From Palsa-872 sp036495195 (GTDB lineage Bacteria > Chloroflexota > Dormibacteria > Dormibacterales > Dormibacteraceae), in NCBI GenBank assembly GCA_036495195.1, contig DASXNH010000073.1:1-13411 (forward strand): a stretch of 13,411 nucleotides of DNA, read 5' to 3'. A program made the position numbers and the translations under genes. Under the pieces are notes generated by a model. It searched no databases. It saw nothing but the letters and a program-made list of their open reading frames with translations, and had not been told where the DNA came from. This document shows, piece after piece, positions 1-7,275 of this stretch; the stretch's first letter is position 1, and each line of letters begins with the position of its first letter.

Positions 1-122
1 AGGCTGGACACCGCGGTCTCTCATCGGCGGCATTGTATTCCGGAAGCGGCGGCCCTCTAACGCCACGTGTCTGGGCGGCTGAGGTGGTCTTTGCGTTCGT
101 CTTCGCTTAGGGTTCCGATGTC
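1..122. other. Left edge without an assignable gene
   Basis: All three forward frames are open from the window edge but stop within about 110 bases, at roughly 58, 80 and 109. None of the short peptides resembles a known C-terminus. The reverse strand has an ATG near position 33 that could start a gene leaving the window, but only about ten codons are visible. I see no promoter or RNA structure that I would defend. Confidence 0.4.
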
Positions 123-620
123 TTGAATCGCGTGACGCGCCGGAGGTTGTTCGGTTACGGAGCGGCCGCTGCTGCCCTCCTACTTGTCCTGTTGATTGCG
201 ATGGCCGCGTTTCTGGCCATGCAGGTCGCGTATCGCAACCCCAGCCCGAGCAATGCGGTGCCGGCACTGAACTGTTCCCCGGCGCCTTGCGCAGACGTTC
301 AGGACTTCACGTTGATGGTCACCAACCTGAAGGTCGATCGTGACCTGGTCAGCATGCAGGTCACTTTCAAGAACTCGAGCAGCGCCACGCATGCCTCTCC
401 CGAAGATCTGCGGCTGATCGACTCGAAGCTGCACAGCTCCGGCCTGATCACCGATGCGCCTGGGTGCCAGACATGGAGCCGCCACGAGTTCGGCAACGGC
501 GCCACCTTCGGGCCGATCAACGTGTGTTTCCGGGTGACGACAGCTGACCCGCCGCTCGTCCTGCGCTGGTCGCCTGACTTCGGGTTCTTCTGCTGCCAAT
601 CGGACATCAAGCTCAGCTGA
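123..620 (+). CDS. Membrane-anchored secreted protein, DUF4352-like beta domain
   Basis: The 165-residue protein has a basic N-terminus (RRR at 6-8), one hydrophobic helix at about 11-34, and then an extracytoplasmic domain. The stretch at about 59-100 alternates like beta strands, with a pattern such as VSMQVTFKNSS followed by a leucine-rich strand. This resembles the Ig-like DUF4352 domains of exported lipoproteins and membrane proteins; the assignment is by pattern only. Six cysteines (51, 56, 115, 135, 157, 158) all lie outside the helix and could form three disulfides. The start is TTG; an in-frame GTG at 132 is an alternative, and neither has a clear Shine-Dalgarno site. The function is unknown. 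The stop overlaps that of the convergent downstream gene inside the palindrome TCAGCTGA at 613-620. Confidence 0.7.
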   Translation: MNRVTRRRLFGYGAAAAALLLVLLIAMAAFLAMQVAYRNPSPSNAVPALNCSPAPCADVQDFTLMVTNLKVDRDLVSMQVTFKNSSSATHASPEDLRLIDSKLHSSGLITDAPGCQTWSRHEFGNGATFGPINVCFRVTTADPPLVLRWSPDFGFFCCQSDIKLS

Positions 621-1329
621 TGGCGCGGAAACTGAGAGCGACGTCAGGGCGGTTCGTAACGAGAGCCCTGACCCTCGGGTCGGCCACGAACCGTGCTATC
701 TCCTTGGTCTCGTCCACGGTCCATACCCAGACGGGCAACCGCTTGCGCTTGCCGTAAGCGAGCAGCCGGATCCGCGCGAGCTGCTGGTGCGCAGCGACGA
801 AGTCCGCGTGAGAGCGTCGCAGCCGGGGGCCCGGAAAGAGCTCGGCCATCCTCTCGGACTTCGTCGCCCAGACATGAGCGTCCCGCATGTCGGTGCCCAG
901 CGTGAGCCCTGCTTCGACGTCCGGAAAGAGCTCCTTGACCGCGCGGATCGACTCCACCTCGCCCGTGGTCACGACGAATCGCGCGCCGGCTTTGTGAGCA
1001 CGAAGCATCCGAACGATACCGCCCTCGTTCCCGGGCTCCTTCAAATCGACGTGCAGGCCGGCCCGGCCCGCGATGACGTCGAGGAGCTCGGCCAGAGTGA
1101 GCAGCTCATCCCCCAGCTCCGCCTTGAGATCGGCGTAGGCCAGGCTGCCGGTGGGGCGTCGTGACGGCGTCATGTCGTCGTGGTAGTTGACCAGGATGCC
1201 GTCGGCGGTTCGTCGCACGTCGAGCTCGACGAAGTCGACGCCGAGCGCGATGGCGCGATCGTAACGCTCGGCCGCGGGCAATCCCGCGACGCCGCACGAC
1301 CCGCGGTGAGCGCTGATCAGCGGAACCAC
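613..1329 (-). CDS. Glycerophosphodiester phosphodiesterase family protein
   Basis: This predicted enzyme hydrolyses glycerophosphodiesters to glycerol-3-phosphate and an alcohol, in phospholipid turnover. From the GTG at 1329 (238 residues, normal for the family) the core motifs are in order: SAHRG with His8 and Arg9, VELD with metal ligands Glu35 and Asp37, YHDD with the second catalytic His50, and HVDLK with Asp95 where the family usually has Glu. The C-terminal strand WVWTVD and the final VTNRPD motif close the TIM barrel. No signal peptide is visible, so it is probably cytoplasmic. An upstream in-frame TTG at 1365 would add 12 residues encoded by a purine-rich, Shine-Dalgarno-like stretch, which suggests that stretch is leader and not coding. 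The gene is transcribed away from the dehydrogenase gene. Confidence 0.88.
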   Translation of the reverse strand: MVPLISAHRGSCGVAGLPAAERYDRAIALGVDFVELDVRRTADGILVNYHDDMTPSRRPTGSLAYADLKAELGDELLTLAELLDVIAGRAGLHVDLKEPGNEGGIVRMLRAHKAGARFVVTTGEVESIRAVKELFPDVEAGLTLGTDMRDAHVWATKSERMAELFPGPRLRRSHADFVAAHQQLARIRLLAYGKRKRLPVWVWTVDETKEIARFVADPRVRALVTNRPDVALSFRAIS

Positions 1330-1415
1330 TGCGCCACAGTATTCCCCTCCCCTGCTCCTCCCCAACGACGGACCGGGACTTGCCGCACCAGACCATCTGA
1401 GGCGACACTGAGGCC

Positions 1416-2246
1416 GTGGCCGGCCTTCATCCTGTGGTCGTCGTCACCGGTGCGACAGGTGCCATCGGGGCCGCGACGGCATCGGTGCTGGTGCGGCGTG
1501 GCGCACGCGTGCTGCTCCTGGCCCGCACATCGGAGCGCTTGACTGCGGCGGTGAAGCGGTTGGGCGGAGAGGACAGGCGCGTCAGCAGCGTCGGGGTCGA
1601 CCTTTCGTCTCTCGCATCGGTGCGGGCCGCTGCCATGGAGATCGGCCGCACGGTCGGCCACGTCGACGCGGTGTTGAACGTGGCGGCCACCTTTTCGAAC
1701 GAGTATCGAAAGACAAAGGAGGGCTTCGAGGTGATGCTCGCCACCAACCATCTCGGTCCGTTCCTGCTGACGAATCTGCTGCGCGATCAGCTGGCGGGAC
1801 GAGGCCGCGTGATCACGGTTACCGCGCCATCGTCGACGCGAGTGGACATCGACCACCTGATGGACAAGAAGAAGTTCCGAGCACTCGACACGTTTGGGGC
1901 CACGAAAGCCGCCAACCTGCTGTTCACGTTCGAGCTTGCGCGTCGCGCCAAACGGTGGGAGGTTCGGGTCAACGCATGCCATCCCGGACTGGTTCGCTCG
2001 GAGCTCATGCGCGAGGCATGGCCCCCCATCCGCTTCATGGCAAGAATGGTGTCGGGCTCGCCAGATCGGGTTGCCGAAGACCTGGCAGACCTGGCGATCT
2101 CGCCGGCGCACGAGGGCACGACAGGCTGGTTCTTCAAGGGGATCAGGAGGATCGAGCCCCCGAAGTCGACTCTCGATCAGCAGGCTCAGGCCCGGTTGTG
2201 GCAGCGAACGGCTGAGTTGGTCGACCTGGGGAAGGCGGGCTTTTAG
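1416..2246 (+). CDS. SDR-family oxidoreductase-like protein lacking the catalytic Tyr
   Basis: The 276-residue protein has a Rossmann fold of the retinol-dehydrogenase-like SDR group. The dinucleotide motif TGATGAIG sits at 11-18, followed by a basic Arg at 31 and Arg37 that would favour NADP(H). Asp62 (VDLSS) and the NVAA strand (88-91, usually NAG) follow, then Asn111 in ATNHLG and the downstream PG motif. The YxxxK motif reads FGATK (160-164): the Tyr is Phe, from codon TTT, while Lys164 is kept. The Ser position also looks changed: VTAPSS replaces the usual VSS. The catalytic triad therefore appears incomplete, so it may bind cofactor without ordinary SDR catalysis. The start is GTG with TGAGG at 1409-1413. 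It is divergent from the phosphodiesterase gene, and its stop overlaps the convergent NIPSNAP-like gene. Confidence 0.85.
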   Translation: MAGLHPVVVVTGATGAIGAATASVLVRRGARVLLLARTSERLTAAVKRLGGEDRRVSSVGVDLSSLASVRAAAMEIGRTVGHVDAVLNVAATFSNEYRKTKEGFEVMLATNHLGPFLLTNLLRDQLAGRGRVITVTAPSSTRVDIDHLMDKKKFRALDTFGATKAANLLFTFELARRAKRWEVRVNACHPGLVRSELMREAWPPIRFMARMVSGSPDRVAEDLADLAISPAHEGTTGWFFKGIRRIEPPKSTLDQQAQARLWQRTAELVDLGKAGF

Positions 2247-2527
2247 GGCTGCCTCATCATCCAGTGCTCGTTTTTCTGAATGTGGCGAACCGGGTCTGGA
2301 TCCATCTTCTTTCGCTCGGGTGATTCGTAGTAGCGCGCATCGGCGAGCTCGAAATTGCCGTCGTGCTCCAGGATCCAGACGAACTGGTTGGTCTCATCGA
2401 TGACCCAAGGCCCCAGCACGCGAAATCCGCTCTGAAGCCGGAGCGGCAGGATGTGCTCCGCCCACTCCCGGGCGAAGGTCTCCAGCTCGCCCGGCTTGAT
2501 TGTGTAGATCCGGAGCTGACTCGACAC
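2243..2527 (-). CDS. NIPSNAP-like small protein (ABM-fold)
   Basis: This is a small protein of about 94 residues. LRIYTIKPG near the start, an FxxxWxxHILPLR helix and WILEHDG strand, and ERKKMDPDP followed by a closing HIQKNEHWMM match the NIPSNAP/ferredoxin-like alpha-beta-barrel pattern. Such proteins are usually dimeric and of uncertain biochemical role, so no reaction is claimed. The GTG at 2527 puts LRIYTIK right at the N-terminus, as in relatives; an upstream GTG at 2560 would add 11 residues (WAFTRLRWRPV) with no family resemblance and would run into the 12-bp direct repeat. The stop codon overlaps that of the convergent dehydrogenase gene by three bases. Confidence 0.75.
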   Translation of the reverse strand: MSSQLRIYTIKPGELETFAREWAEHILPLRLQSGFRVLGPWVIDETNQFVWILEHDGNFELADARYYESPERKKMDPDPVRHIQKNEHWMMRQP

Positions 2528-2555
2528 TGGGCGCCATCTTAGCCGCGTGAAAGCC

Positions 2556-2589
2556 CACACCGCGCTCGTCGTTTCTTCACACCGCGCTC
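2556..2589. promoter_or_regulatory. 12-bp direct repeat, 22-bp period, candidate operator
   Basis: CACACCGCGCTC occurs at 2556-2567 and again, identical, at 2578-2589. The offset is 22 bp, about two helical turns, so both copies face the same side of the DNA. They lie about 100 bp ahead of the membrane-protein/response-regulator/kinase unit. OmpR-family regulators bind paired direct repeats in phase with the helix, so this is a plausible autoregulatory site. That role is inference; the repeat itself is direct observation. Confidence 0.4.
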
Positions 2590-2671
2590 ACAACCTCCCG
2601 GAACCATGCATTAGGTAAGGCGACGCACTCGCCGCCCCGCGCGCAAGGGACGCAGTCAACCTCTCGAGTTC

Positions 2672-2677
2672 AAGGAG
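2672..2677 (+). promoter_or_regulatory. Shine-Dalgarno AAGGAG setting the start at 2686
   Basis: AAGGAG lies eight bases before the ATG at 2686. An in-frame GTG at 2677 overlaps this motif and is therefore unlikely to be the start. Confidence 0.75.
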
Positions 2678-2685
2678 TGATCGAC

Positions 2686-3054
2686 ATGAGACGCGGTTTG
2701 AGTCTGTTGTGGGTGGTGCTGACCCTGGTCATCGCCGCCATCGTCGGCGTGCTGTCGTACCAGGCGGGGGTGGCGACGCAGCTGCCTGCCGGCGCAGCCC
2801 TTCCGCCCTATTACTACGAGCCGCATTTCGCCGGTTTCGGGTTGTTCGGGATTCTGTTCCTCGTGTTCATCTTCTTCCTGCTCCTCCGCGTGTTCAGCTT
2901 CGGACGTTGGGGCGGCGGTCACGGTGGCTGGAAGCACCGTGGGTATGGTGGTGGCAGCGTGCCGCCGGCAATCGAGGAGCGGATGCAGGAGTGGCACAAG
3001 CGGGCACACGGCGAGCCGGCGACGACTCCGCCACCCGACCAGCGGCAGGCGTGA
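2686..3054 (+). CDS. Small two-helix membrane protein linked to a two-component system
   Basis: The 122-residue protein has hydrophobic helices at about 5-27 and 48-70. They are joined by a roughly 20-residue loop rich in Pro and Tyr (LPPYYYEP). After the second helix comes a Gly/His/Arg-rich tail (GRWGGGHGGWKHRGYGGG), then a short amphipathic segment (AIEERMQEWHKR) and a Pro-rich end. The segment recalls SHOCT-like C-termini but is too short to assign. No enzymatic motif is present. It lies 66 bases upstream of the response regulator on the same strand and probably belongs to the same unit. Because the kinase has almost no external domain, this protein could serve as an accessory sensor; that is inference. 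The ATG start is fixed by a strong Shine-Dalgarno site. Confidence 0.75.
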   Translation: MRRGLSLLWVVLTLVIAAIVGVLSYQAGVATQLPAGAALPPYYYEPHFAGFGLFGILFLVFIFFLLLRVFSFGRWGGGHGGWKHRGYGGGSVPPAIEERMQEWHKRAHGEPATTPPPDQRQA

Positions 3055-3070
3055 CGCTCTCCCCCTCTAC

Positions 3071-3100
3071 GCACCCTCTCCCGCCGCGGGGAGAGGGTGC
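3071..3100. repeat. Perfect 12-bp inverted repeat (hairpin) before the response regulator
   Basis: GCACCCTCTCCC at 3071-3082 pairs perfectly with 3089-3100 around a six-base loop, GCCGCG. There is no T-tract, so it is not a standard intrinsic terminator in either direction. The CCCTCTCCC/GGGAGAGGG arm type is seen in dispersed REP-like intergenic palindromes of high-GC bacteria. It could also attenuate or stabilise the transcript between the membrane protein and the response regulator. Both roles are inferred. Confidence 0.7.
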
Positions 3101-3120
3101 TCTCGGAGCGCCCGATTAGG

Positions 3121-3816
3121 ATGGCCACGGTGACAACGATCCTGGTGGTGGACGACGAGCCTCGGATCGTTCAACTGGTTCGCGACTATCTCGAGCACGG
3201 TGGCTTCACGGTGCTCGTGGCGTCTGACGGGCCGACTGCCCTGCGCACCGCTCACACCGGGCGCCCAGACCTGGTCGTGCTCGACCTGAGCCTGCCAGGG
3301 CTCGATGGCCTGGACGTGACGCGCGCGCTCCGCCGCGATGGCGCGATCCCGATCATCATGCTCACCGCGCGAACCGAGGAAACCGACAAGCTGGTCGGTC
3401 TCGAGCTCGGCGCCGACGACTACCTGACCAAGCCGTTCAGCCCCAAGGAGCTGGTGGCGAGGGTGCGCGCGGTGCTCAGGAGGGCCGAGGGCCTGCGCTC
3501 CCCAACCGACGTGATCCGCGCCGGCGACGCCGAGCTGGACGTGCCGCGGATGGAAGCGCGTTTCGCCGGCCATCGGGTTGACCTGACCAAGACCGAGTTC
3601 CAGCTCCTGGCGACGATGGCCAGGCAGCCTGGCCGCGTATTCACTCGCGCCCAGCTGCTAGATGCCGTGAAGGGCGTGGCGTTCGAGTCCTACGAGCGAG
3701 CGATCGACGCCCATATCAAAAATATCCGGCGCAAGGTGGAAACGAATCCGCGCGCACCGCGCTACGTTCTCACCGTGTTTGGAGTGGGTTACCGGTTCGC
3801 CGAGCCTGATTCCTGA
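3121..3816 (+). CDS. OmpR/PhoB-family response regulator
   Basis: The 231-residue regulator has an N-terminal receiver domain and a C-terminal winged-helix DNA-binding domain. The receiver shows the acidic pair Asp11-Asp12, phosphoacceptor Asp55 in VVLDLSLPG, Thr82 in MLTARTE, and Lys104 in the TKPF motif. The winged helix spans about 135-228, with recognition-helix sequence ERAIDAHIKNIRRKV and the closing wing GVGYRF. It would be phosphorylated by the kinase encoded next to it and bind paired DNA repeats. The ATG at 3121 is chosen; GTG at 3130 is a real alternative with TAGGA eight bases upstream, and would give the common MTTILVVDDE N-terminus. The stop codon abuts the kinase start without a gap. 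Confidence 0.93.
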   Translation: MATVTTILVVDDEPRIVQLVRDYLEHGGFTVLVASDGPTALRTAHTGRPDLVVLDLSLPGLDGLDVTRALRRDGAIPIIMLTARTEETDKLVGLELGADDYLTKPFSPKELVARVRAVLRRAEGLRSPTDVIRAGDAELDVPRMEARFAGHRVDLTKTEFQLLATMARQPGRVFTRAQLLDAVKGVAFESYERAIDAHIKNIRRKVETNPRAPRYVLTVFGVGYRFAEPDS

Positions 3817-4935
3817 TTGAGCCGGCAATGGGGCCCGCCGCCACAGCATCGTCCGCCGTGGTGGCCGGCAGATCAATCGTGGCCCCCGACCGGCCGTTGG
3901 GGACGGCGGCGCGGGCCGTTTCTGTGGCGAATCGGCTGCATCCTGGCTCTGGTCGTGCTGATGGCGGCTGTCGCAGGCGGCGTCGTGACAGCTCTGGTCG
4001 GCCTGGCGCTGGGATCGACGCTGAAGTCATTTGGCATCGGCCAATACGCGTGGATTGGCGCGCTGGTGCTCGTGCTGCTGGTCGTGGCAGTCGGGCTGCG
4101 TGGGATACGGCGCATGACAGGCCCGATGGACAATCTGATCCAGGCGGCGCGCCGCATTGAAAAGGGCGACTACTCGGCGAGCGTGCCCGAATCCGGTCCG
4201 CCCGAAATGCGCTCGGTCGCGCGCGCGTTCAACGCAATGTCCGCGAGGCTCAAGTTGACGGACGAGCAAAGACGGAGCTTTCTCGCTGACGTCGCCCACG
4301 AGCTGAGAACGCCGCTCGCGATCATTCGCGGCCAGGCGGAGGGCATCGCCGATGGCCTGTACCCGGGCGATGCCGAACACCTCGAGCCGATCCTCGATGC
4401 AACACGCAACCTGGAGGTCCTGGTGGAGGACCTGCGAACGCTGGTGTTGACCGACGCGGGGAGCCTGGTCCTCAATCGCGAAACGGTCGACCCGACTGCC
4501 CTCGTCCATGACGTGCTGGCTTCGTTCAAGGCCCAGTCGGAGGCTTCCGAGGTGAACCTGGCGGGCGACCTGGATTATGGCATTCCGATGGTGGACGTCG
4601 ACCCTGCGCGCATGCGGAGCGCGCTCGCGAACGTGATCTCCAATGCGATCCGACACACACCGCCTGGTGGAGCGGTGCGGGTGGGTGTTCAGTCGGCCGG
4701 AGATCAGGTGGTCATCCGAGTCACGGACACCGGCGAGGGCATCCCCGCCAAGCTCCTGCCACATGTCTTCGAGCGCTTCGTCAAGACGCCCAGCTCGACC
4801 GGGTCGGGCCTCGGCCTCGCCATCGTTCAGGACATCGTCACGGCGCACGGCGGAAAGATCGAGATCCAGAGCACCCAGGGGATCGGTACGGCCGTGAGCG
4901 TCACCCTCGACGCAGCGCCCGCCACACTCGACTGA
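3817..4935 (+). CDS. Sensor histidine kinase with minimal extracytoplasmic part
   Basis: The 372-residue membrane kinase begins with a Pro/Trp/Arg-rich cytoplasmic tail (1-34). Helices at about 36-64 and 78-95 are joined by a loop of roughly 12 residues. A HAMP domain follows at about 96-148. The dimerisation domain carries the phosphorylated His161 in VAHELRTPL. The ATPase domain has the N box (NVISNAIRH, Asn272 and Asn276), G1 box DTGEGIP (304-310), F box FERF, and G2 box GSGLGLAIV (329-337). All catalytic elements are intact. The tiny loop leaves no room for a folded external sensor, so it probably senses within the membrane or through a partner. The TTG start immediately follows the response regulator's TGA, indicating translational coupling. 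Confidence 0.92.
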   Translation: MSRQWGPPPQHRPPWWPADQSWPPTGRWGRRRGPFLWRIGCILALVVLMAAVAGGVVTALVGLALGSTLKSFGIGQYAWIGALVLVLLVVAVGLRGIRRMTGPMDNLIQAARRIEKGDYSASVPESGPPEMRSVARAFNAMSARLKLTDEQRRSFLADVAHELRTPLAIIRGQAEGIADGLYPGDAEHLEPILDATRNLEVLVEDLRTLVLTDAGSLVLNRETVDPTALVHDVLASFKAQSEASEVNLAGDLDYGIPMVDVDPARMRSALANVISNAIRHTPPGGAVRVGVQSAGDQVVIRVTDTGEGIPAKLLPHVFERFVKTPSSTGSGLGLAIVQDIVTAHGGKIEIQSTQGIGTAVSVTLDAAPATLD

Positions 4936-5030
4936 CATCGACAGCGCGAAACTCGTCAGGCGCTGGGGGTTAAGCCCTATTAAACTGCCGCCAGCGGGGC
5001 TTCATTACGCGCATTCAAGAGTGAGGTGCT
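4936..5030 (+). promoter_or_regulatory. Leader of the polyamine transporter operon, weak promoter signals
   Basis: This 95-base gap separates the kinase from the transporter operon. A 6-bp inverted repeat (CAGCGC at 4942-4947 with GCGCTG at 4960-4965, 12-base loop) could be a weak end signal for the kinase unit. A -10-like TATTAA lies at 4978-4983 without a convincing -35. The transporter ATPase then starts at a TTG preceded by GAGG at 5023-5026. No clear palindromic operator is visible. Confidence 0.25.
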
Positions 5031-6137
5031 TTGGCGGGGTCGGACGTAAAGGACGTCGAGCTGATTGGAGTCACCAAGAGCTACGGCAGCGCGCGTGGCG
5101 TCGAGAACATCAACCTGCGCGTCGTGCACGGCGAGTTTTACTCGCTGCTCGGACCGAGCGGGTGCGGTAAGACCACCACCCTCCGCCTGATTGCAGGCTT
5201 CGAGCAACCTGACCAGGGACGCGTACTCATTGGCGGTCGCGACGTAGCCTCCCTCCCGCCTTACCGGCGGGATGTCAACACTGTCTTCCAGCACTACGCC
5301 CTCTTTCCACACATGACGGTCGAGGAGAACGTGGCCTTTGGCCTGCAGGAGAAGAAGGTGCCTGCACACGAGCTGAAACGGCGGACGGACGAAGCTCTCG
5401 AAATTGTGCAGCTCGGCGCCCTTCGCGAGCGCAAGCCCCGCCAGCTCAGCGGAGGCCAGCAGCAGCGGGTGGCGTTGGCCCGCGCCCTCGTCAACCGGCC
5501 AACGGTTCTCCTCCTGGACGAGCCGCTTGGCGCCCTGGACCTGAAGTTGCGCAAGGAGATGCAGGTCGAGCTCAAGGCGCTTCAGCAGCAAGTCGGCATC
5601 ACGTTCGTATACGTCACCCACGACCAGGAGGAGGCGCTCACGATGTCGGATCGCATTGCGGTGATGGCCGACGGGGGCATCCAGCAGGAAGGTTCACCGC
5701 GCGAGATCTACGAGCACCCGGAGACTCGCTTTGTCGCCGAGTTCATCGGCATGTCCAACTTTTTCGCAGGGGAGGTGGTCGCTCAAGAGAAGGACCGAGT
5801 CGTGGTCCAAACCGCTGACGCGCTCAGGGTGTGGTGCCTGAGCGGAGGAGCGTCGACACTCGGCACCACAGTGACGGTCGCCGTCAGGCCAGAGAAGATC
5901 GAGATCTCCACCGCCCATCCAGCGACCGCAGTGAACGTTTGGAGCGGCCGCGTTGTGGCGGGGACGTTTCTCGGCGAGCAGACCGAATATCGGGTCCGAA
6001 TCGACGATGGTCGGGAGGTAGTCATCCGGCGGCAGAACCTGGGCCTCAACGGCCTGAACCAGCAGTTCGCGCTTGGTGCGCCCGTATATCTCAGCTGGGC
6101 ACCCGACGTCAGCCTGGTGCTTCCACGCTCAGCATGA
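5031..6137 (+). CDS. potA: Polyamine ABC transporter ATP-binding protein (PotA-type)
   Basis: The 368-residue ATPase energises uptake of spermidine/putrescine-type polyamines through the two permeases encoded downstream. Motifs are complete: Walker A GPSGCGKTT (41-49), Q-loop Gln87 in VFQHYALFPH, signature LSGGQ (139-143), Walker B VLLLDEP (159-165), D-loop GALD, and switch His197 in VTHDQEEA. The C-terminal part from about 280 is a TOBE-type regulatory domain (VAVRPEKIEI, then FLGEQTEY), as in PotA and other CUT/MOI-class ATPases. The sequence alone cannot separate polyamine from related substrates; the adjacent PotD-like protein decides it. The TTG start has GAGG four to five bases upstream. 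A gap of 22 bases follows before the binding-protein gene. Confidence 0.9.
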   Translation: MAGSDVKDVELIGVTKSYGSARGVENINLRVVHGEFYSLLGPSGCGKTTTLRLIAGFEQPDQGRVLIGGRDVASLPPYRRDVNTVFQHYALFPHMTVEENVAFGLQEKKVPAHELKRRTDEALEIVQLGALRERKPRQLSGGQQQRVALARALVNRPTVLLLDEPLGALDLKLRKEMQVELKALQQQVGITFVYVTHDQEEALTMSDRIAVMADGGIQQEGSPREIYEHPETRFVAEFIGMSNFFAGEVVAQEKDRVVVQTADALRVWCLSGGASTLGTTVTVAVRPEKIEISTAHPATAVNVWSGRVVAGTFLGEQTEYRVRIDDGREVVIRRQNLGLNGLNQQFALGAPVYLSWAPDVSLVLPRSA

Positions 6138-6159
6138 AATCTGAAGGAAGGAAGAACGA

Positions 6160-7275
6160 ATGACAGAGAACTTTATGCGTGAGCTCAGCCGGAGGGACTT
6201 TCTCGCGTTGTCGGCGGTCACCACCGGCGGCCTTCTGCTTGCAGCCTGCGGCGCACCGGCTGCCGTGGCGCCGGCGGGTTTGGCCGGCAAACCCGTCGAG
6301 AACGAGCTGAACATCTACAACTGGAGCCAGTATCTGAATCCCGACACGCTGAAGCAGTTCCAGGCGGCGCATTCGGGGATGACCGTCAAGCAGGACACGT
6401 ACGCGAGCAACGAGGACATGCTCGCGAAGATCGAAGGCGGCGCCAAGGGCTACGACATCGTCGTGCCGACCGGCTACATGGTCAAGATCATGATCGAGAA
6501 GAATCTCCTTTACCCGATCGATCACAGCCTGCTGACGAATTACAGCCACCTCGACTCGCGGTTCACGCAGTCGGGCTATGACTTCGGCAACAAATACAGC
6601 ATCCCTAAGGACTGGGGCACCACCGGCTTTGGCTTCCGCAAGGACAAGATCAGGCAGGGCATGACCTCGTGGAAAGACTTCTTCGAGATGGCGCCCCACT
6701 TCAGCGGAAAGATTTCCGTCCTCGACGGCGCCAACGAGGTGATCGGCTCGACCCTGAAATACCTCGGGCATTCGTACAACTCCGACAGCGACCAGGAGCT
6801 GTCCGCCGCCAGAGACACCCTTCTGAAGTTCAAGCCGCACGTCGGGCACATCGATTCGGCCAACTACAAGACTCTGCTCGCCAACGGCGACCTCGCGTAT
6901 TCGATGGGGTGGAACGGCGACTTCGCGGCCATCCTGGCCCTGACTCCGTCGCCTCCGGTCCAATATGTGATTCCCAGCGAAGGTTCCGAATACTGGGTGG
7001 ATACGTGGGCGGTCCTAAGGACGGCTCCGGACCCAGTCGCCGCTCACACGTTCATCAACTTCATCCTTGACCCCAAGATCGAAGGCCTGGAAGCCAACTA
7101 CTCGTACTACGCGAACCCTGAGTCAGATGCCACGCCGTTCATCACCAACGGCATCCCTAAGGATCCGACTGTCTATCCGCCGCAGTCAGAGCTCGACAAG
7201 CTCGAGTCAAACAAGCCGACGCCGAAGGGTCAGAGGATGCGCGACCAGATCTTCGCCGAGTTCAAGGCCGCCTAG
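6160..7275 (+). CDS. potD: Polyamine-binding lipoprotein (PotD-type) with Tat-like signal
   Basis: The 371-residue substrate-binding protein captures polyamines outside the membrane and delivers them to the permeases. Its signal peptide combines a twin-arginine motif (SRRDFL, 10-15), a hydrophobic stretch and the lipobox LAAC with acceptor Cys30, so it looks like a Tat-exported lipoprotein. The mature part matches PotD: NIYNWSQYL, then TYASNEDMLAKI, YDIVVPTGYMV, YSIPKDWGTTGFG, and the ligand-pocket stretch YSMGWNGD. E. coli PotD is instead periplasmic and Sec-exported. The ATG has the strong purine Shine-Dalgarno GAAGGAAGG at 6143-6151. The stop codon shares one base with the next gene's GTG. 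Confidence 0.92.
   Translation: MTENFMRELSRRDFLALSAVTTGGLLLAACGAPAAVAPAGLAGKPVENELNIYNWSQYLNPDTLKQFQAAHSGMTVKQDTYASNEDMLAKIEGGAKGYDIVVPTGYMVKIMIEKNLLYPIDHSLLTNYSHLDSRFTQSGYDFGNKYSIPKDWGTTGFGFRKDKIRQGMTSWKDFFEMAPHFSGKISVLDGANEVIGSTLKYLGHSYNSDSDQELSAARDTLLKFKPHVGHIDSANYKTLLANGDLAYSMGWNGDFAAILALTPSPPVQYVIPSEGSEYWVDTWAVLRTAPDPVAAHTFINFILDPKIEGLEANYSYYANPESDATPFITNGIPKDPTVYPPQSELDKLESNKPTPKGQRMRDQIFAEFKAA

Noticed and set aside
1317..2111. Minus-strand frame opposite the dehydrogenase-like gene
   Set aside because: It overlaps both the SDR gene and the phosphodiesterase start, and its Cys/His/Arg-rich composition is that of a shadow frame.
4027..4938. Long open frame on the minus strand opposite the histidine kinase
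   Set aside because: The forward strand carries every kinase motif in order. The reverse translation is Arg/His-rich without domains, a typical GC-rich mirror frame.
6109..6963. Long minus-strand frame opposite the binding-protein gene
   Set aside because: The forward product is a clear PotD-type protein with signal peptide. The reverse product has no recognisable pattern.
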